A DNA stretch of 64,000 nt from Petrolisthes cinctipes (taxonomy: Eukaryota > Arthropoda > Malacostraca > Decapoda > Porcellanidae), in NCBI GenBank assembly GCA_033782935.1, contig JAWQEG010000495.1:211001-275000 (forward strand). Reading direction: 5' to 3'. Position 1 is the stretch's first letter. Every line of letters begins with the position of its first letter. The notes under the pieces are model-generated. The model was not told the origin of the DNA and did not search any database. It saw only the letters and a program-made list of their open reading frames with translations. The translations under genes were made by a program, and so were the position numbers. Of the stretch, positions 1 to 10,916 are shown piece by piece.

Positions 1-543
1 TGTAGCGAGTAGCTAGCGAGCTGGCGTTGGTAACGATGGAAAGCTAACGTCCTTGAGAAAAGGGTTGACTGTGGTAGTGGTGTCTGGTGGGTGGTGCCTA
101 GACCTACCCCCACCAACAAAGACCCCACCTCACCACTACATGGTGTTTTCTTATGTTTCTCGTATCTCTCTGCTGTCTACTATACTCCAGGCGAGTCTAG
201 ACAGACTAAATTACACTGAAATACGTTTATTATCATTGAAAACCACATAGACGAATTGTTTAGGTGTTTATTTACATGTTTAGAGATGTACGCAGAGCGT
301 ATGAGGTTTTCTTTCATGCGTTTCAGGGGATACTATTTTATTTATTTTCGGACTTTGATGCTCTGTCATACGCAAACGCGTACACCTACTGTAGGAGGCT
401 CCCGTTTTCAGTTCTTGGTATGTAAATTCAAGCTCTTTCATTCTGTAAGAACAAAATTTGCCTACACGAAAGTTGAGAATTGACCCCCAGAAGTCGGCTG
501 GGGGTGAAAAAAAAAAAAAAAAAAGTCGGTCCTAAGGGGTTAA
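1..543. mobile_element. TTAA-flanked MITE (CCCCTTAGGACCGA family), copy 1, 5' cut by window edge
   Basis: This is near-identical over its whole length to 11650-12188. It ends with 'TCGGTCCTAAGGGGTTAA', the inverse of the left end of the second copy ('TTAACCCCTTAGGACCGA' at 11558). TTAA targets and C-rich terminal repeats are typical of piggyBac-type non-autonomous elements. It interrupts the piggyBac-like pseudogene that continues at 544. The short open frame inside it is not a gene. Confidence 0.8.
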
Positions 544-999
544 GTGGATAGTCCTCTTCATCAACCTAATCCTCTTGGATGTTATGAGGTTTGCAATTTG
601 TGGGACCCTCGTCTGCATGGCCTAATAGTCCTCCACGGTGGGAAGCTTACAAATCACCATGAATATGAGAATTGACACGAAATTCATCACTTCATCGTCA
701 CAGGTAGTAAAGCTGGTGTTTACATCCTTCTGTGTGGCATAAAGGTTGGTCTGGTAGGTTATGTTGCTGATGAGTTGAGGGCTGAAGTACCTTTTAAAGT
801 ACTGGTAAGGAGACTCAATGCACCCCGAGGTAGGGTGCGTGTAGGTAGGAAAGGGAGTATTGCTGATGTCAACTTTCCTCCATGTAGTTGGCCTGGCCAC
901 TTTCTTTTTGCTGGTCTTGGTCGCTGTCTTGATCAGTGGTGCTGTTCTCTCATCTACATCATCGTCATCATCATCATCATCATCGTCCATTACCTCCAC
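544..999 (-). pseudogene. piggyBac-like transposase (DDE_Tnp_1_7 N-terminal part), broken
   Basis: Reading the minus strand from 999 gives an acidic poly-Asp stretch, then a segment (ESPYQYFKRYFSPQLI...) and the 'VPQIANLITSKR' region found in the N-terminal half of piggyBac-derived transposases. A single in-frame TAG lies at about 619-621, where family members usually have Trp after 'VEDY'. The frame continues open to the MITE at 540-543, which truncates it. The DDD catalytic region is absent. It is a dead copy, unrelated at its ends to the intact piggyBac element at 33242. The poly-Asp tract is a GAT/GAC microsatellite on this strand. Confidence 0.7.
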
Positions 1000-1150
1000 T
1001 GCTCAACGTGTGCATTTCCTCTTCGGATAGATTATATAGATTGATTTATATTAGGCGCCGCAACAGCGAGGTCATATAGCGCCAGAGAAAGGTGATAGAG
1101 AGGTGTGACAGCAAGCAGGAAGGAAATAAAAGGAGAGAGAGAGAGAGAGT

Positions 1151-1342
1151 CTAGAGAGAGAGAGAGAGAAAATTAAAAAATCTCCTCTTCGAATAGGGTC
1201 CGGCTATGTCACTGAGGCCTGGGTCCTGGCAGAGTGGTGAGAAGTCAGGATCAGCCACATCATCATCATCACCGCTGACATAATGCTGGCTTGGGATGAC
1301 AGTACCAGTATTCTTCTTGGAGTAAAACAGCTTAGCCCCCAG
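1151..1342 (-). pseudogene. Possible upstream acidic exon of the piggyBac-like pseudogene
   Basis: On the minus strand a good acceptor (TCTCTTGCAG) at 1343 precedes an open frame with an acidic run (GDDDDVADPDFSP), the sort of low-complexity segment seen at piggyBac transposase N-termini. The link to the 999 fragment is inferred only from strand, spacing and composition. A (GA)n microsatellite overlaps its end (1130-1170). Confidence 0.25.
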
Positions 1343-1453
1343 CTGCAAGAGAAATTGTACATCAGTGAACAAGTAATGGGGATTAGTTTTGGGTTCATTA
1401 TCAACCTCATGTTGATATATTTGCAAGTGAAATTGTAAATATATGAGAAACAT

Positions 1454-2515
1454 GGCATCCTAAGGAATGGTGGTAGTACCTATTTCTTTGCTTCTAAGAA
1501 AACAAAAAGACTAAAAGCACAAATAATTAATAACTCGATGAATATTAGCAGTATGAGGCTCAAAGTAAATTTTAGGTATCAAAATATGCCACATAAATAC
1601 AGTATGGTACAATAAAAAACAAAACAATTCATTATGCATTGCCTAAAAATTTGGGTAAATGGGTTAGAATTATCACTAGATTGATGTACAAATTCTATTC
1701 AAATGTGTGGCAACATCAAGTTCACTATACAGTACTACTATCTTATATTATAATGTATTGCATGGTTGGCAGCAAAAATTTAGATGCATCTGTCATTACT
1801 CCATATATAGCCATATCAACAAGTGGCCCAATTTTAGGTGCATCGGGCATAATTGAGGCATCTATTTGCATGACGAGATAAGCGACACAACTCAAGTTTT
1901 GAGAAAAATGGGTTTAAAGTTTAACATCTGTGCACAAAAGGTTATAGTCTCTCTATTTATACTTCATTTTAAGCCTTATTAGAAACTCCAAAAGGGGATA
2001 TGGACTTCACCAAGTAAACTGTAGATGTTTACTAGGGGGGGAAGACAGTGCTAACTCAATTTCACCAGAGGTGGTGTTTATCCCGTTATGCAAATAGACG
2101 CCTCATATGACCAAATATGGTGGTTCTATATTTCACACCAAAATATCACTAACTTCTCAAAATCCTATGCACAGGATACATATATCATCTCCTTAGCACA
2201 TTTATTCAATGCATATTTCGTGTTTTTCATCAGCTTACCATTGTTGGTTGAAGAGCTAAGGTCGAGGGTGTATCAGAGAGCAGAGGCACACATCCACCTC
2301 TCTCAAGCACTGAGTGTAGACTGAAGTTGAAGATAGTCAACTCAGCTTGTGATTGGCTGCAGGCTTTGATGCTACTAGTCAGGCAGTAAAATAAATCTCT
2401 CTAAATTGGCTGAGAGAGATCAGCTGGCTTCCTAGCATCACTGGGAAAGCTGTGGCAGCCATATTTGATGCCTATTTAAGTTACCATATATATAGTTTTC
2501 TGACCGATAAAGGGT
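1454..2515. other. Unassigned AT-rich intergenic sequence
   Basis: I see no coding similarity, RNA gene or clear repeat boundary here. Only short spurious frames are present. Confidence 0.5.
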
Positions 2516-2551
2516 GTTTTATTCAGAGCCAAAGATCTTACACAGGCCATT

Positions 2552-3393
2552 ATGCTCCTCAATCTCCCCTGTCCTTCTGATGGCATGTTTGAATCCATCA
2601 AACCACATCGAGCATTTAATTATAGCAAGGGGCGTATATACAATGAGGACCTGTATGAATTCTCAGAAGAGGACATTCTTGCTATGTGCCCAGATAGTGT
2701 CCAACGTGTAACAAAGATGAAAGGCAGTAAAAATATGATCATCGTCACTTTCTATGGCTTGCATAATTAACATTAACCTCGACTCTTTTGAGGTGAAGCC
2801 TTTTGTTGAGCGTCCTTTACAGTGTTATTACTGTTATGAGTTTGGTCATGGGAGGAGGAACTGCAACAACTGTTCCCGGTGTGCTAATTGTTCTGCTCTT
2901 GACTCACATCTTACTTCTGAATGTCAGTCAGAGAGTTACTACTTTTACTGCAGGGATGCTCATCACCTACGTTCTCGCCAATGTAAGATGTACACTCGCC
3001 AGCACTGCCGCGTGGTACAGGGGCAAACACATATTCAAAGATGTAGCACCACTGTGATTATTTAGCTCGAAATAATCCACATGTGTGAGATGGAATATCC
3101 TCGATACACTAGTACATGAAGTAAACTTTGTTGCTCAAAGAACTAAATCACTTAAATCTTTTAAACATGTGAGCCCCTGTACCACGCGGCAGTGCTGGCG
3201 ATTGTACCTCCTCGAACAGGATATCCTCCATTTGGCTAACACCTATTTCATCATAATTGGTAGTGCCAGACAGCAACTCAACTTCAGGCGACAGAAGGAT
3301 GGTGGTGTTAGGACATACGCCTCCTCCCATCACCCTCATCATTCCAAGTCGACAACATCTAAATATGTTACAGCACTCTCTCAACTCTCTTAA
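2552..3393 (+). pseudogene. LINE-B ORF1 (gag-like, zinc knuckles), split by a MITE
   Basis: The first block (2552-2770) encodes an RRM-like region with 'NEDLYEFSEEDILAMCPDSV'. After a frameshift near 2765 the frame 2770-2990 reads 'VKPFVERPLQCYYCYEFGHG' and then further Cys/His knuckles (C-x2-C-x4-H-x4-C pattern, then CANCSALDSH...C and CRDAHHLRSRQC). At 2991 a TA-flanked MITE interrupts it. Coding resumes at 3207 with 'LEQDILHLANTYF...GSARQQL'. The product would bind LINE RNA if intact. It is dead. Confidence 0.75.
2991..3206. mobile_element. Family P MITE, copy 1 (TA TSD)
   Basis: Terminal inverted repeats of about 33 bp (left 'TACACTCGCCAGCACTGCCG', right 'CGGCAGTGCTGGCGATTGTA') are flanked by TA. 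The related gag copy at 27162 lacks the element. A second copy lies at 53895-54109. Confidence 0.85.
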
Positions 3394-3859
3394 GAAACAG
3401 CTGCTTCTTACTCTGGTGAGAACGTTTCTCCGGTTTCACTACATAATAGTTTCTCTGTCTTGGAAACTGTATCAGACATTCATTCTGGTGACCTTTTAAC
3501 TGATGACAATTCTCAGGCATTAACTAAAGATGTCCATGTGGTAGAGGTTCACGCTGCCACACGCTCTCCAAAAAGGAAACCCAAGTCAACTAGATTGCAT
3601 CAATGGGCGTTCCTCCTTTCAAAGCATCTGTCTCTGTGGACTCATCCATATTTTCCTCTCAATTTCACCAGAAGCGTTCTCGTGGCTCTGATGAATCTCT
3701 TGATTCAAAAGATGTTCCCCCTCGCAAGCTTCCTTCGGGTTCGCTCTGCTTCTAGTGGCCCAGAATTAGAAAAAACTTGTTGTTTGAGAAGAGCCTCTGG
3801 TCAAGGTGGGAGTGGGAAGTCTCTCAGTGACGCTTCCCAAAAATCCGTACAAATGTAAC

Positions 3860-4566
3860 ACTGTTCAAGGTCCTTCAGTGGAATTGCCGTGGCTTGTGTG
3901 CTTCTTGGGAGGAACTGCTCATTCTTCTCTCTCGCTTCTCTCCAAGAGACAATGCTTGGGGACTACATTCCTGCCAGTCCTCCTGTACACTCTGCATTTT
4001 ATTCCAATTCATTTGAAGGGCAGGGTCACCATTGTGGCTCTGCCATCCTAGTTCGGTGCGATGTTCCATGCACGAGCCTGGAGCTTGACACTCCGCTCCA
4101 GGCTGTTGCAGTTAAGATTTTTATGGACCGCCCATACACTGTGTGCAGTCTATACCTTCATCCCAGTGTTCCAGTTGAGAGGGGTGATCTCAACAGTCTT
4201 GGACGGGACCTTCCCTCTCCCTTTATTTTATTGGGTGATTTTAATGGTCGTCATCCTCTGTGGGGTGACAGTTCGGTCAACCCCAGGGGTGTTTTATTGG
4301 CTTCTTTTATTGAGAATGAGGGATTAGGGGTTTTAAATACTGGAGATGTGACACATTTTAATAGCCCTACTGGGACTTTTACCGCCATTGACATTTCCCT
4401 CTGCTCACCCAGTGCTCTGTTGGAATTTACTTGGAGTGTGTTACCCAATTTATATGGCAGTGACCACTTCCCTATACTTTTAGAAAATAATAGGTACGAA
4501 CCACAGTCTCGTTTTCCTAGGTGGAGTTTAGAGAAGGCTGACTGGCAGTTTTTTTTAGAGAGTTAA
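3860..4566 (+). pseudogene. LINE-B apurinic endonuclease domain, frameshifted
   Basis: It begins with 'VLQWNCRGLCASWEEL' (EN motif I, WNCRG) in one frame. It shifts and continues from 3940 as 'LQETMLGDYIPAS', 'GHHCGSAILVR', 'LLGDFNGRHPLWG', 'DISLCSPSALLEF' and 'GSDHFPILLE'. The QE, GDFN and SDH signatures mark an APE-type LINE endonuclease. Stops and at least one frameshift make it non-functional. Confidence 0.8.
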
Positions 4567-4599
4567 CTTCTTCAGTCTCTTCTGTAGCAGGTTTTGTTA

Positions 4600-5838
4600 G
4601 CTCTGACGAGGCTGTAACATATTTTACTGATATGTTCCACTCTGCTGCTCTCCACTCTATCCCTAGAACTTCTGGACACTTTCCCAAATGTCCTGTCCCT
4701 TGGTGGTCATGTACAGCACCACTGCTGTATGGTAGAAGCGTGCTGTTTTCTCTCGCCTTCGTCGCAATGGTGGAGACCCAACTCTTTTAGAGGACTTCCT
4801 ACGGGCAAGGGCTCGGGCTAGACGAGTATTAAAAGAGCCACAACGGGCATCATGGAAGGCCTATGTGTCTTCAATTAATACTAAAACCCCACTCACCCTA
4901 GTGTTCAGAAGAGTACGTAAGATGGTGGGGAAGTTTCTCCTCGTTGTCCACCTGTTCTTAAGGTCAATGGAAATAAGATCATGGATGGTTTAACAGTGGC
5001 CAACACCATGGCGGAGGCTTTTGCAAGAGTCCCCAGCCGTGACTCTCAACCTCTGGCTGTCAGGCAAGAGTTGGGGAACGAGAATGAAAGTTATAACCAT
5101 ATATTCACCCTGAGAGACCTGCACTCTGCTCTCTCTCTCTACGGCGACACTTCTCATGGGCCAGACAACATCCCATATGCATTGTTGCGTCACTTGGGTG
5201 AGGAGGCGATCTCATTTCTTCTAGCTTTATATAATAGAATCTGGCTGGAGGGTGTCTTCCCTTCTGAGTGGAGGGTTGCTACCATCCTTCCTTTCCCCAA
5301 GCAGGGCAAGGATTCTAGTGTTGCCCTCAATTACCGACCCATTGCCTTGACCTCCTGTCTCTGTAAACTATTTGAGAAGATGGTGAATGTCAGACTGGTA
5401 TACTTCTTGGAACGGGATGATTTTTTGTCTCCTTCCCAGTCTGGCTTTCGTAAACACCGTTCCACTACAGATGCTCTGGTCAAGTTGGAAGCTGCTGCAT
5501 GTGAGGCTTTTATACGACATTAACACCTGGTCTGTGTGTTCTTTGATTTAGAGAAAGCCTATGACACTACATGGCAATATGGCATCCTGCAGCAACTCCA
5601 TGCATATTACCTGTGGGGTCACCTTCCACGCTTTCTTAAGAAGTTTCTCAGTGGTCGCAGTTTTTGTGTGAAGGTTGGTACAGCCTTCTCAGCATCCATT
5701 GCACAGGAGGAGGGCGTCCCCCAGGGAAGCGTCCTCAGTGTCACGTTGTTTGGAGTGACAATTAATGCCATTGCCTCATCCCTTCCGGATGGTAAAGCCA
5801 ACTCGATGTACGTTGATTTTATGTTGGGCGGTATATGA
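4600..5838 (+). pseudogene. LINE-B reverse transcriptase, truncated
   Basis: RT blocks in order: 'SHGPDNIPYALLRHLG' (block 1/2), 'EWRVATILPFPKQGKD...YRPIALTSCLCKLFEKM', 'SGFRKHRSTTDAL', a TAA at 5521-5523, then 'VFFDLEKAYDTTW' (block with catalytic Asp), 'EGVPQGSVLSVTLF' and finally 'YVDF' in place of the expected Y/FxDD box. The second catalytic Asp pair is lost and the thumb is missing. Dead. Confidence 0.8.
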
Positions 5839-5904
5839 CCCTAGCTGTTCTGCCGCCAGATGCTTAGTGGCATCTATAAATCAAATAAATAAATAATCCT
5901 TCAA

Positions 5905-6206
5905 CATGGCTAAGTCGTCCTCCAAACAGTAAGCTGCATCCGACCCCAAACTCTCCATCAGGCCAGTCAAGGCCTCGATGTGAAACAGTAAACAATTGAA
6001 CAAGCAGTGAGCATCTCAGGAACTGTCAGCCAGGGTCAAACACACACACACACACACACATGAAACCACAACGAAACAAAACTCAAGAGTACAAGAAAAC
6101 AGACAAACAACACACAGAAACAACAACACACAGACAATAACGAAGAGACAACAACGAAGGTCAGAACACCAAGAGAACGTCTGCCCACCACCAAGGTTGG
6201 GGTGAG
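5905..6206 (-). mobile_element. 5' end fragment of a LINE-A relative
   Basis: It matches the 5' leader of the full LINE-A (20070-20386): the 'CCATCAGGCCAG.CAAGGCC' block, the (CA)n-rich leader, and the terminal 'AAGGTTGGGGTGAGAC'. Read on the minus strand it is a 5' UTR plus the start of ORF1, joined at its inner end to the LINE-B tail. Confidence 0.65.
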
Positions 6207-6318
6207 ACCCACAATAATAATTTAGATGGTACGTACAATAATTACGTTGATATGAAGTGACTATTAATTTTTTTTCATCAATCTTCCTATTTCCCAGACA
6301 ACGCATGGTGCACCTCAG

Positions 6319-6319
6319 G

Positions 6320-6380
<61 letters not shown>
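6319..6380. repeat. (TA)n microsatellite
   Basis: About 30 TA dinucleotides abut the left arm of the foldback element. Confidence 0.9.
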
Positions 6381-6383
<3 letters not shown>

Positions 6384-7107
6384 CGACGTATATCATTAAC
6401 TTACACCAGAGATATAAAATATGATTTTGAGTATATTTCGTTCTATAAAGTATGCTATTTGTGATCTCAGTAAAGTACAATGAATACTAATAAAAACTAT
6501 TTTAACTTGTGTTGTCAAATGGCGGTGAGCTTCGGAGGGAGTGGAAGCCTAATATCGTTTTCGGACCAAAGAGGCCTTATTTATTTCATCTTAATAAGTT
6601 TTGTCATGATTGCGTATTTATGTGATGTTTTTATAACGTACATTGAATCGTAGTTTCAATGCAGAGGGATAATACCAGGCCTGTATAAATAACATTCGAT
6701 GAAATATGATTAATATCTTTTGGAGGTTAGGTAAACTCATCCGACATAATGCTACTTGCAAGTCTCAGCATTTCCCTACATTTCACGGATTTTCTTCTTA
6801 TACAGGCCTGGTATTATCCCTCTGCATTGAAAATATGATTCAATGTACGTTATAGAACATCACATAAATACTGCAATCATGATAAAACTTATTGAGATGA
6901 AATAAATAAGGCCTCTTTGGTCCGAAAACGATAGTAGGCTTCCACTCCCTCCGAAGCTCAAAGCCATTTGACAACACAAGTTAAAAAGTTTTTATCAGTA
7001 TTCATTGTACTTTTTACTGAGATGACACACATCATACTTTATAGAACAAAATATACTCAAAATTATATTTTATATCTCTGGCGTAAGTTAATGATATACG
7101 TCGTGAT
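6381..7107. mobile_element. Foldback (long inverted repeat) element
   Basis: Two arms of about 300 bp (6381-6685 and 6815-7107) are imperfect reverse complements. For example 'AGGGATAATACCAGGCCTGT' at 6666 is mirrored at 6805-6825, and 'CGACGTATATCATTAACTTA' is mirrored at 7085-7105. A unique spacer of about 130 bp separates the arms. TA-rich sequence lies on both outer sides. There is no coding capacity. Confidence 0.8.
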
Positions 7108-7119
7108 ACACCATACATA

Positions 7120-7743
7120 TATATATATATACTAGAGTGTGCCTTTCAGCTCTCTCAATTGTTATGTAAAGACATAGGAATATTTCATTCGCCAATAGTT
7201 TCTGGAAAGATAATAAATAATTTTCTTTCTTATTCTTGGGAACTTTATGGAAGTAGAGGTTAGTGTCACTGCTCTCCTTTGTAGAATGACAGAACTAGAA
7301 AATCATCAGTTGCACCAGCCTCAAATTCACATATTAAATTTCATTCGTATGTCTCTTAATCATAAATAAAACAGCTGACAACAACATGGTTTACAAACTT
7401 CACTATACATTGGTGCAGATTATTTACATACTCATGAAACCACATCATAAACACATTAAAAATAACGTAGCAGTAATCGTCAAGTTTTGGGGAGGAATCC
7501 TTTTGTCAGTACTCTAAATCTTGTGAGACAGTTTTCCATCACTTCACATCTAAAACCTGGCAGTGGATGTAACGCAACACCTACCAAGGAAATGCAAAGC
7601 AAATTATGACTATGATAAATATATAGTAAAGTCATAATTAGAATTCATCATTACACGAATATAAAAAAACAAACACACATATACATAGAAACACATATTG
7701 ACAGACAACTTGGTGTTACAGCATGACTAATGTTGTTTGTGTG
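7120..7743. other. Unassigned AT-rich sequence
   Basis: No gene, repeat boundary or RNA signature recognised, apart from a short (TA)n at 7116-7130. Confidence 0.4.
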
Positions 7744-7977
7744 TACATTCGGTGTCAAATATAATCATCCATATAGGGGTAACTCACGTAGAGTTTGACA
7801 GCTTCCCTCTGTTCCTTAGATGATAAACTTTCCAATAAATAGGTTAACTACCATCTTTTAATTTAATACAAGCAGCTACACACTACTTAAAACAATAACA
7901 AGCACACACACACACATGTTAACTACCATCGTTTAATTTAATACAAGGAGCTACACACTACTTAAACCAATAACACA

Positions 7978-8010
<33 letters not shown>

Positions 8011-8200
8011 GTTAACTACCGTCTTTTAATTTAATACAAGCAGCTACACACTACTTAAAAACAATAACACATACACACACACACACACACGTTAACTACC
8101 ATCTTTTAATTTAATACAAGCAGCTACACACTACTTAAAACAATAACATCATATTTGAACGTGAAAACATTAGACAGTAAATTGTTTGAGATACCGTATC
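7744..8200. mobile_element. Family C MITE, decayed left end, internal expansion
   Basis: It starts 'TACATTCGGTGTCAAATATAA' (degenerate family C end) and carries the family body ('ATCATCCATATAGGGGTAAC'). It then repeats a block of about 70-85 bp ('GTTAACTACCATC.TTTAATT' ... 'CACTACTTAAAACAATAAC') four times, each separated by (CA)n. The right terminal repeat is not preserved. The same expansion occurs at 51129-51616. Confidence 0.75.
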
Positions 8201-8324
8201 TTGGCTCATTATTTATACACTTCATATTAACCGTCTATATAAAATAAATCCTTTGGAAATTTTAAAGCCTCACTAATGTAATTTACCACAATGCATCAAA
8301 TATAAAAATATACTGGGATTATAA

Positions 8325-8325
<1 letters not shown>

Positions 8326-8395
<70 letters not shown>

Positions 8396-8432
8396 GTGTG
8401 TGTGTGTATGTGTGTGTGTGTGTGTGTGTGTG
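8326..8432. repeat. (TTA)n then (TG)n compound microsatellite
   Basis: Uninterrupted TTA repeats are followed by TATATA and TG repeats. The frames in this interval (poly-Ile, Cys-Val) are artefacts. Confidence 0.95.
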
Positions 8433-8682
8433 TCATATTGGGCTATTGTACGAGAGTTTGGACTTTGCTCAGGGTCAATAAATATAGAGAGACCTCCCAC
8501 CCAAACCACAATCAGTGATCGCTTGTCACAGGGAAGCAACGGAAATCTGGATCTCCTGCTGGTACTGTTGTTGTTGGGCAGTACAACATTACTTTCCAGG
8601 CAAGTCTAAAAGTGTGAAGCCTTACTGGTTTGACTCACTGTTCTTGGGTGTACGAACAACTAGGTTTGCATGAGAGATGATA

Positions 8683-8872
8683 ATTTTTTTTTTTTTTTTT
8701 TTTTTTAATTCATTGCGCCGTAGCGTCAGTCAACAGGCAGACAACAATACACAAGGGTAGGCGGGACTCATGAGAATCCAATGACTACAACCACACACAC
8801 ACACACACACACTCTCTCTCTCTCTCTCTCTCTACACACACTCACGCACACACAGACACACACATCACGAAA
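8683..8872 (-). mobile_element. LINE-A 3' end insertion (5'-truncated) with TSD
   Basis: Minus-strand copy of the LINE-A 3' UTR ('TTGCGCCGTAGCGTCA' region) ends in a poly(A) tail, seen as poly(T) from 8685. It is flanked by the 10-bp direct repeat AGAGATGATA at 8673-8682 and 8873-8882, the hallmark of target-primed reverse transcription. Confidence 0.85.
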
Positions 8873-8882
8873 AGAGATGATA

Positions 8883-9800
8883 TTCCAATGTTGAGTGTTA
8901 TTTGTATTATGTTAATTCGTCATTAAGCACAACATAATAATAATCTAGGGTTTTAGGCAGAAGCCATGTTGTGGGTCTCTGTATTGAATGGTTTAATTAA
9001 TGGGTAGATCCCTTGTTTCATATTTACTAGCCAATCGTTTGATTTCCGAGTGAGATAATTTGCTTATATATTTAAAGCCTTTCCAGTGCTGCTCATGCCA
9101 TTCCAAAAACTGATTCTTTAATTGAAAAGGAAAGTTCACACACTTGCTTCAAGTTTGTGGTGCTATCAAACGCGACGTAGACCTAAATCACTGCCATTTT
9201 CAAGAATGAATGACAATTCAGACTTTTTCTGCATAAATGCAAATATTTTCGATTTTTTTTTTTATTTTTTTTTTATAAAAGGAATGTTACATATTCATAT
9301 TTACTTTATGCCTTACGGATTGTATTTATACAAAATAATCACCTATAATCACCTATCAGGAAAAATATTTCATACATAAAACTAGTTTACGCAAGAAATA
9401 ATTAAATGATTGATTTGATTACTGTATAATTATGTATGTGTGTGGTTCGAAAGTCCAAATAACAAAAGGTAGACGGCGATTTGTGATTTGTTGTCCGAAC
9501 CACAGATTATTCAGAGGGAACCAACTTCTGTGCACCAAACTACAGAACACTCGAGGAAAAACCGTTCTTTACATTTATTGGGGATTTAGTTCAGGGTTTT
9601 GTTGTGACAGTCGAAGGTGTTGAGGTCGAACGTGGAAGATAATTATGTCCGTGAGTACCCCATCAGACTGCTGAGATGAGCCTCTCCTGTACTACAGTGG
9701 TGTTCTTCTTCTTACAATCACCGTATATTTCTTTGATCGATGGAGTGCCAAAATAAATTGCGGTTGAGTGGATATTTCTTGTTTTTATTTTCTTTATTTT
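8883..9800. other. Unassigned sequence
   Basis: No supported gene or mobile element. The short frames at 9122-9623 show no recognisable protein pattern. Confidence 0.4.
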
Positions 9801-9854
9801 TTGTTTTGTTTTTACAGCGACCGACCTCTTTAGGTGAAAAGGAAGAGGTGCAAT

Positions 9855-10041
9855 ATGGATCGTCGTCGACATTTCAGTAAAACCATCCTGGCTGAACGCG
9901 AGAGGTTCGTGAGGATGTGGATGTGTGGACTGTCGTTTCGAACAATAGCTCAGTTGACTGGAGCCACCGCCGGCACAGTCAGCCGGTGGGTTAGACGATG
10001 GTATTACGAAGGCAGCCTATACTCCAAGAAAAACTTCACCC
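9855..10041 (+). CDS. Possible exon encoding a helix-turn-helix (homeodomain-like) domain
   Basis: An ATG at 9855 opens a frame of 62 codons with a trihelical pattern: 'ERERFVRMWMCGLSFRTIAQLTG' followed by 'TAGTVSRWVRRWYYEGSL'. This resembles the N-terminal HTH of transposases and Psq/homeodomain-like DNA-binding domains (SxRxIA...TxxTVxRW). A strong donor (C|GTGAGT) ends it at 10041. A pyrimidine-rich acceptor (TTGTTTTTACAG) lies at about 9817. No partner exon was found downstream on this strand. It may be the first exon of an unseen gene or a fragment of a Tc1/mariner-type transposase. Composition is less AT-rich than the surroundings. Confidence 0.45.
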
Positions 10042-10239
10042 GTGAGTTAGGCCGTGAAGTATCAGCTAGATATACCGGTAATTCATTAAAATATTCGTAC
10101 TCGGACACCAGTGTATATTTCCATGACAACCACACAATCTATTTGTTGAATCTCACAGGATCCTGCAAACCTTCTTGTCACCAGTGGTTCGATAATTAAC
10201 CCTTCAGCTTCAGTTGCTGTACTTTACCGTAGACATGCA

Positions 10240-10564
10240 GGATATAAATAGGTCATAATGTAAATATTTGTCTGTATGCTTGTGCTCCATTCTGTTATGT
10301 TTTCGTGATGTGTGTGCTTGTGTGTGTGTGAGAAGATAGATAGATAGATAGATAGAGAGTGTGTGTGTGTGTGTGTGTGTGTGTGCTTGTGTGTGTGTGA
10401 GAAGATAGATAGAGAGAGAGAGAGAGAGAGAGTGTGTGTGTGTGTGCGTGTGTATGTGTGGTTGTAGTCATTGGATTCTCATGGGTCCCGCCTACCCGTA
10501 TGTATTGTTGCCTGCCTGTTGATTGACGCTACGGCGCAATTAAAAAAACAAAAACAAAAAAAAC
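10240..10564 (+). mobile_element. LINE-A 3' end insertion (5'-truncated) with TSD
   Basis: Matches the LINE-A 3' UTR in plus orientation (end 'GACGCTACGGCGCAATTAA' then an A-rich tail). It is flanked by the 13-bp direct repeat CCGTAGACATGCA at 10227-10239 and 10565-10577. The (GATA)n/(GT)n/(GA)n core is an internal expansion of the (CA)n tract seen in the other copies. Confidence 0.9.
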
Positions 10565-10641
10565 CCGTAGACATGCAATTCACCAACGTAAGGATCAAGA
10601 ATTCTGATAACTTTATAGTGTTGATAATTTCTACAGACTAG

Positions 10642-10759
10642 TACACTCGTGATACATAATTTCTGACCAGAGTGTGAGGAGCAGAAAGCTTCGAATTGCC
10701 TGGTATTGTTCATTCCCCCACCCAGTACACCTATAGAGGCTGATGGGTTCGAATGCAGG

Positions 10760-10790
<31 letters not shown>

Positions 10791-10836
10791 GTGCCTGCCG
10801 TTCGTCTCTGGTCAAAGATTACGTATCACGAGTGTA
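10642..10836. mobile_element. Family B MITE (TA TSD)
   Basis: Left end 'TACACTCGTGATACATAATT' and right end 'TACGTATCACGAGTGTA' are inverted repeats. A conserved internal (GT)n sits in the right half. Confidence 0.85.
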
Positions 10837-10916
10837 CCATTATGTTTCCCTCATCCTTGCCTTATTGTTATTAGCATATATTCGCTGACTACTGTAATTT
10901 GCCAGTCTGTATTATG

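Larger units (their letters stand above)
2545..5895 (+). mobile_element. Decayed non-LTR retrotransposon 'LINE-B' (gag-like ORF1, APE endonuclease, RT)
   Basis: The order is CCHC gag-like ORF1, endonuclease, reverse transcriptase, with numerous frameshifts and stops. The RT stops just after the 'YVD' of the catalytic box (5815-5825). A 3' tail '...CAAATAAATAAATAA' follows almost at once (to 5895), so the C-terminal part, including any RNase H, is deleted. Other fragments of the same family lie at 24050-25140 and 26740-27640. Family P MITE is inserted at 2991-3206. The gag text 'HRAFNYSKG...NEDLYEFSEEDIL' and the CCHC set suggest an I/Jockey-group element. Confidence 0.8.
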
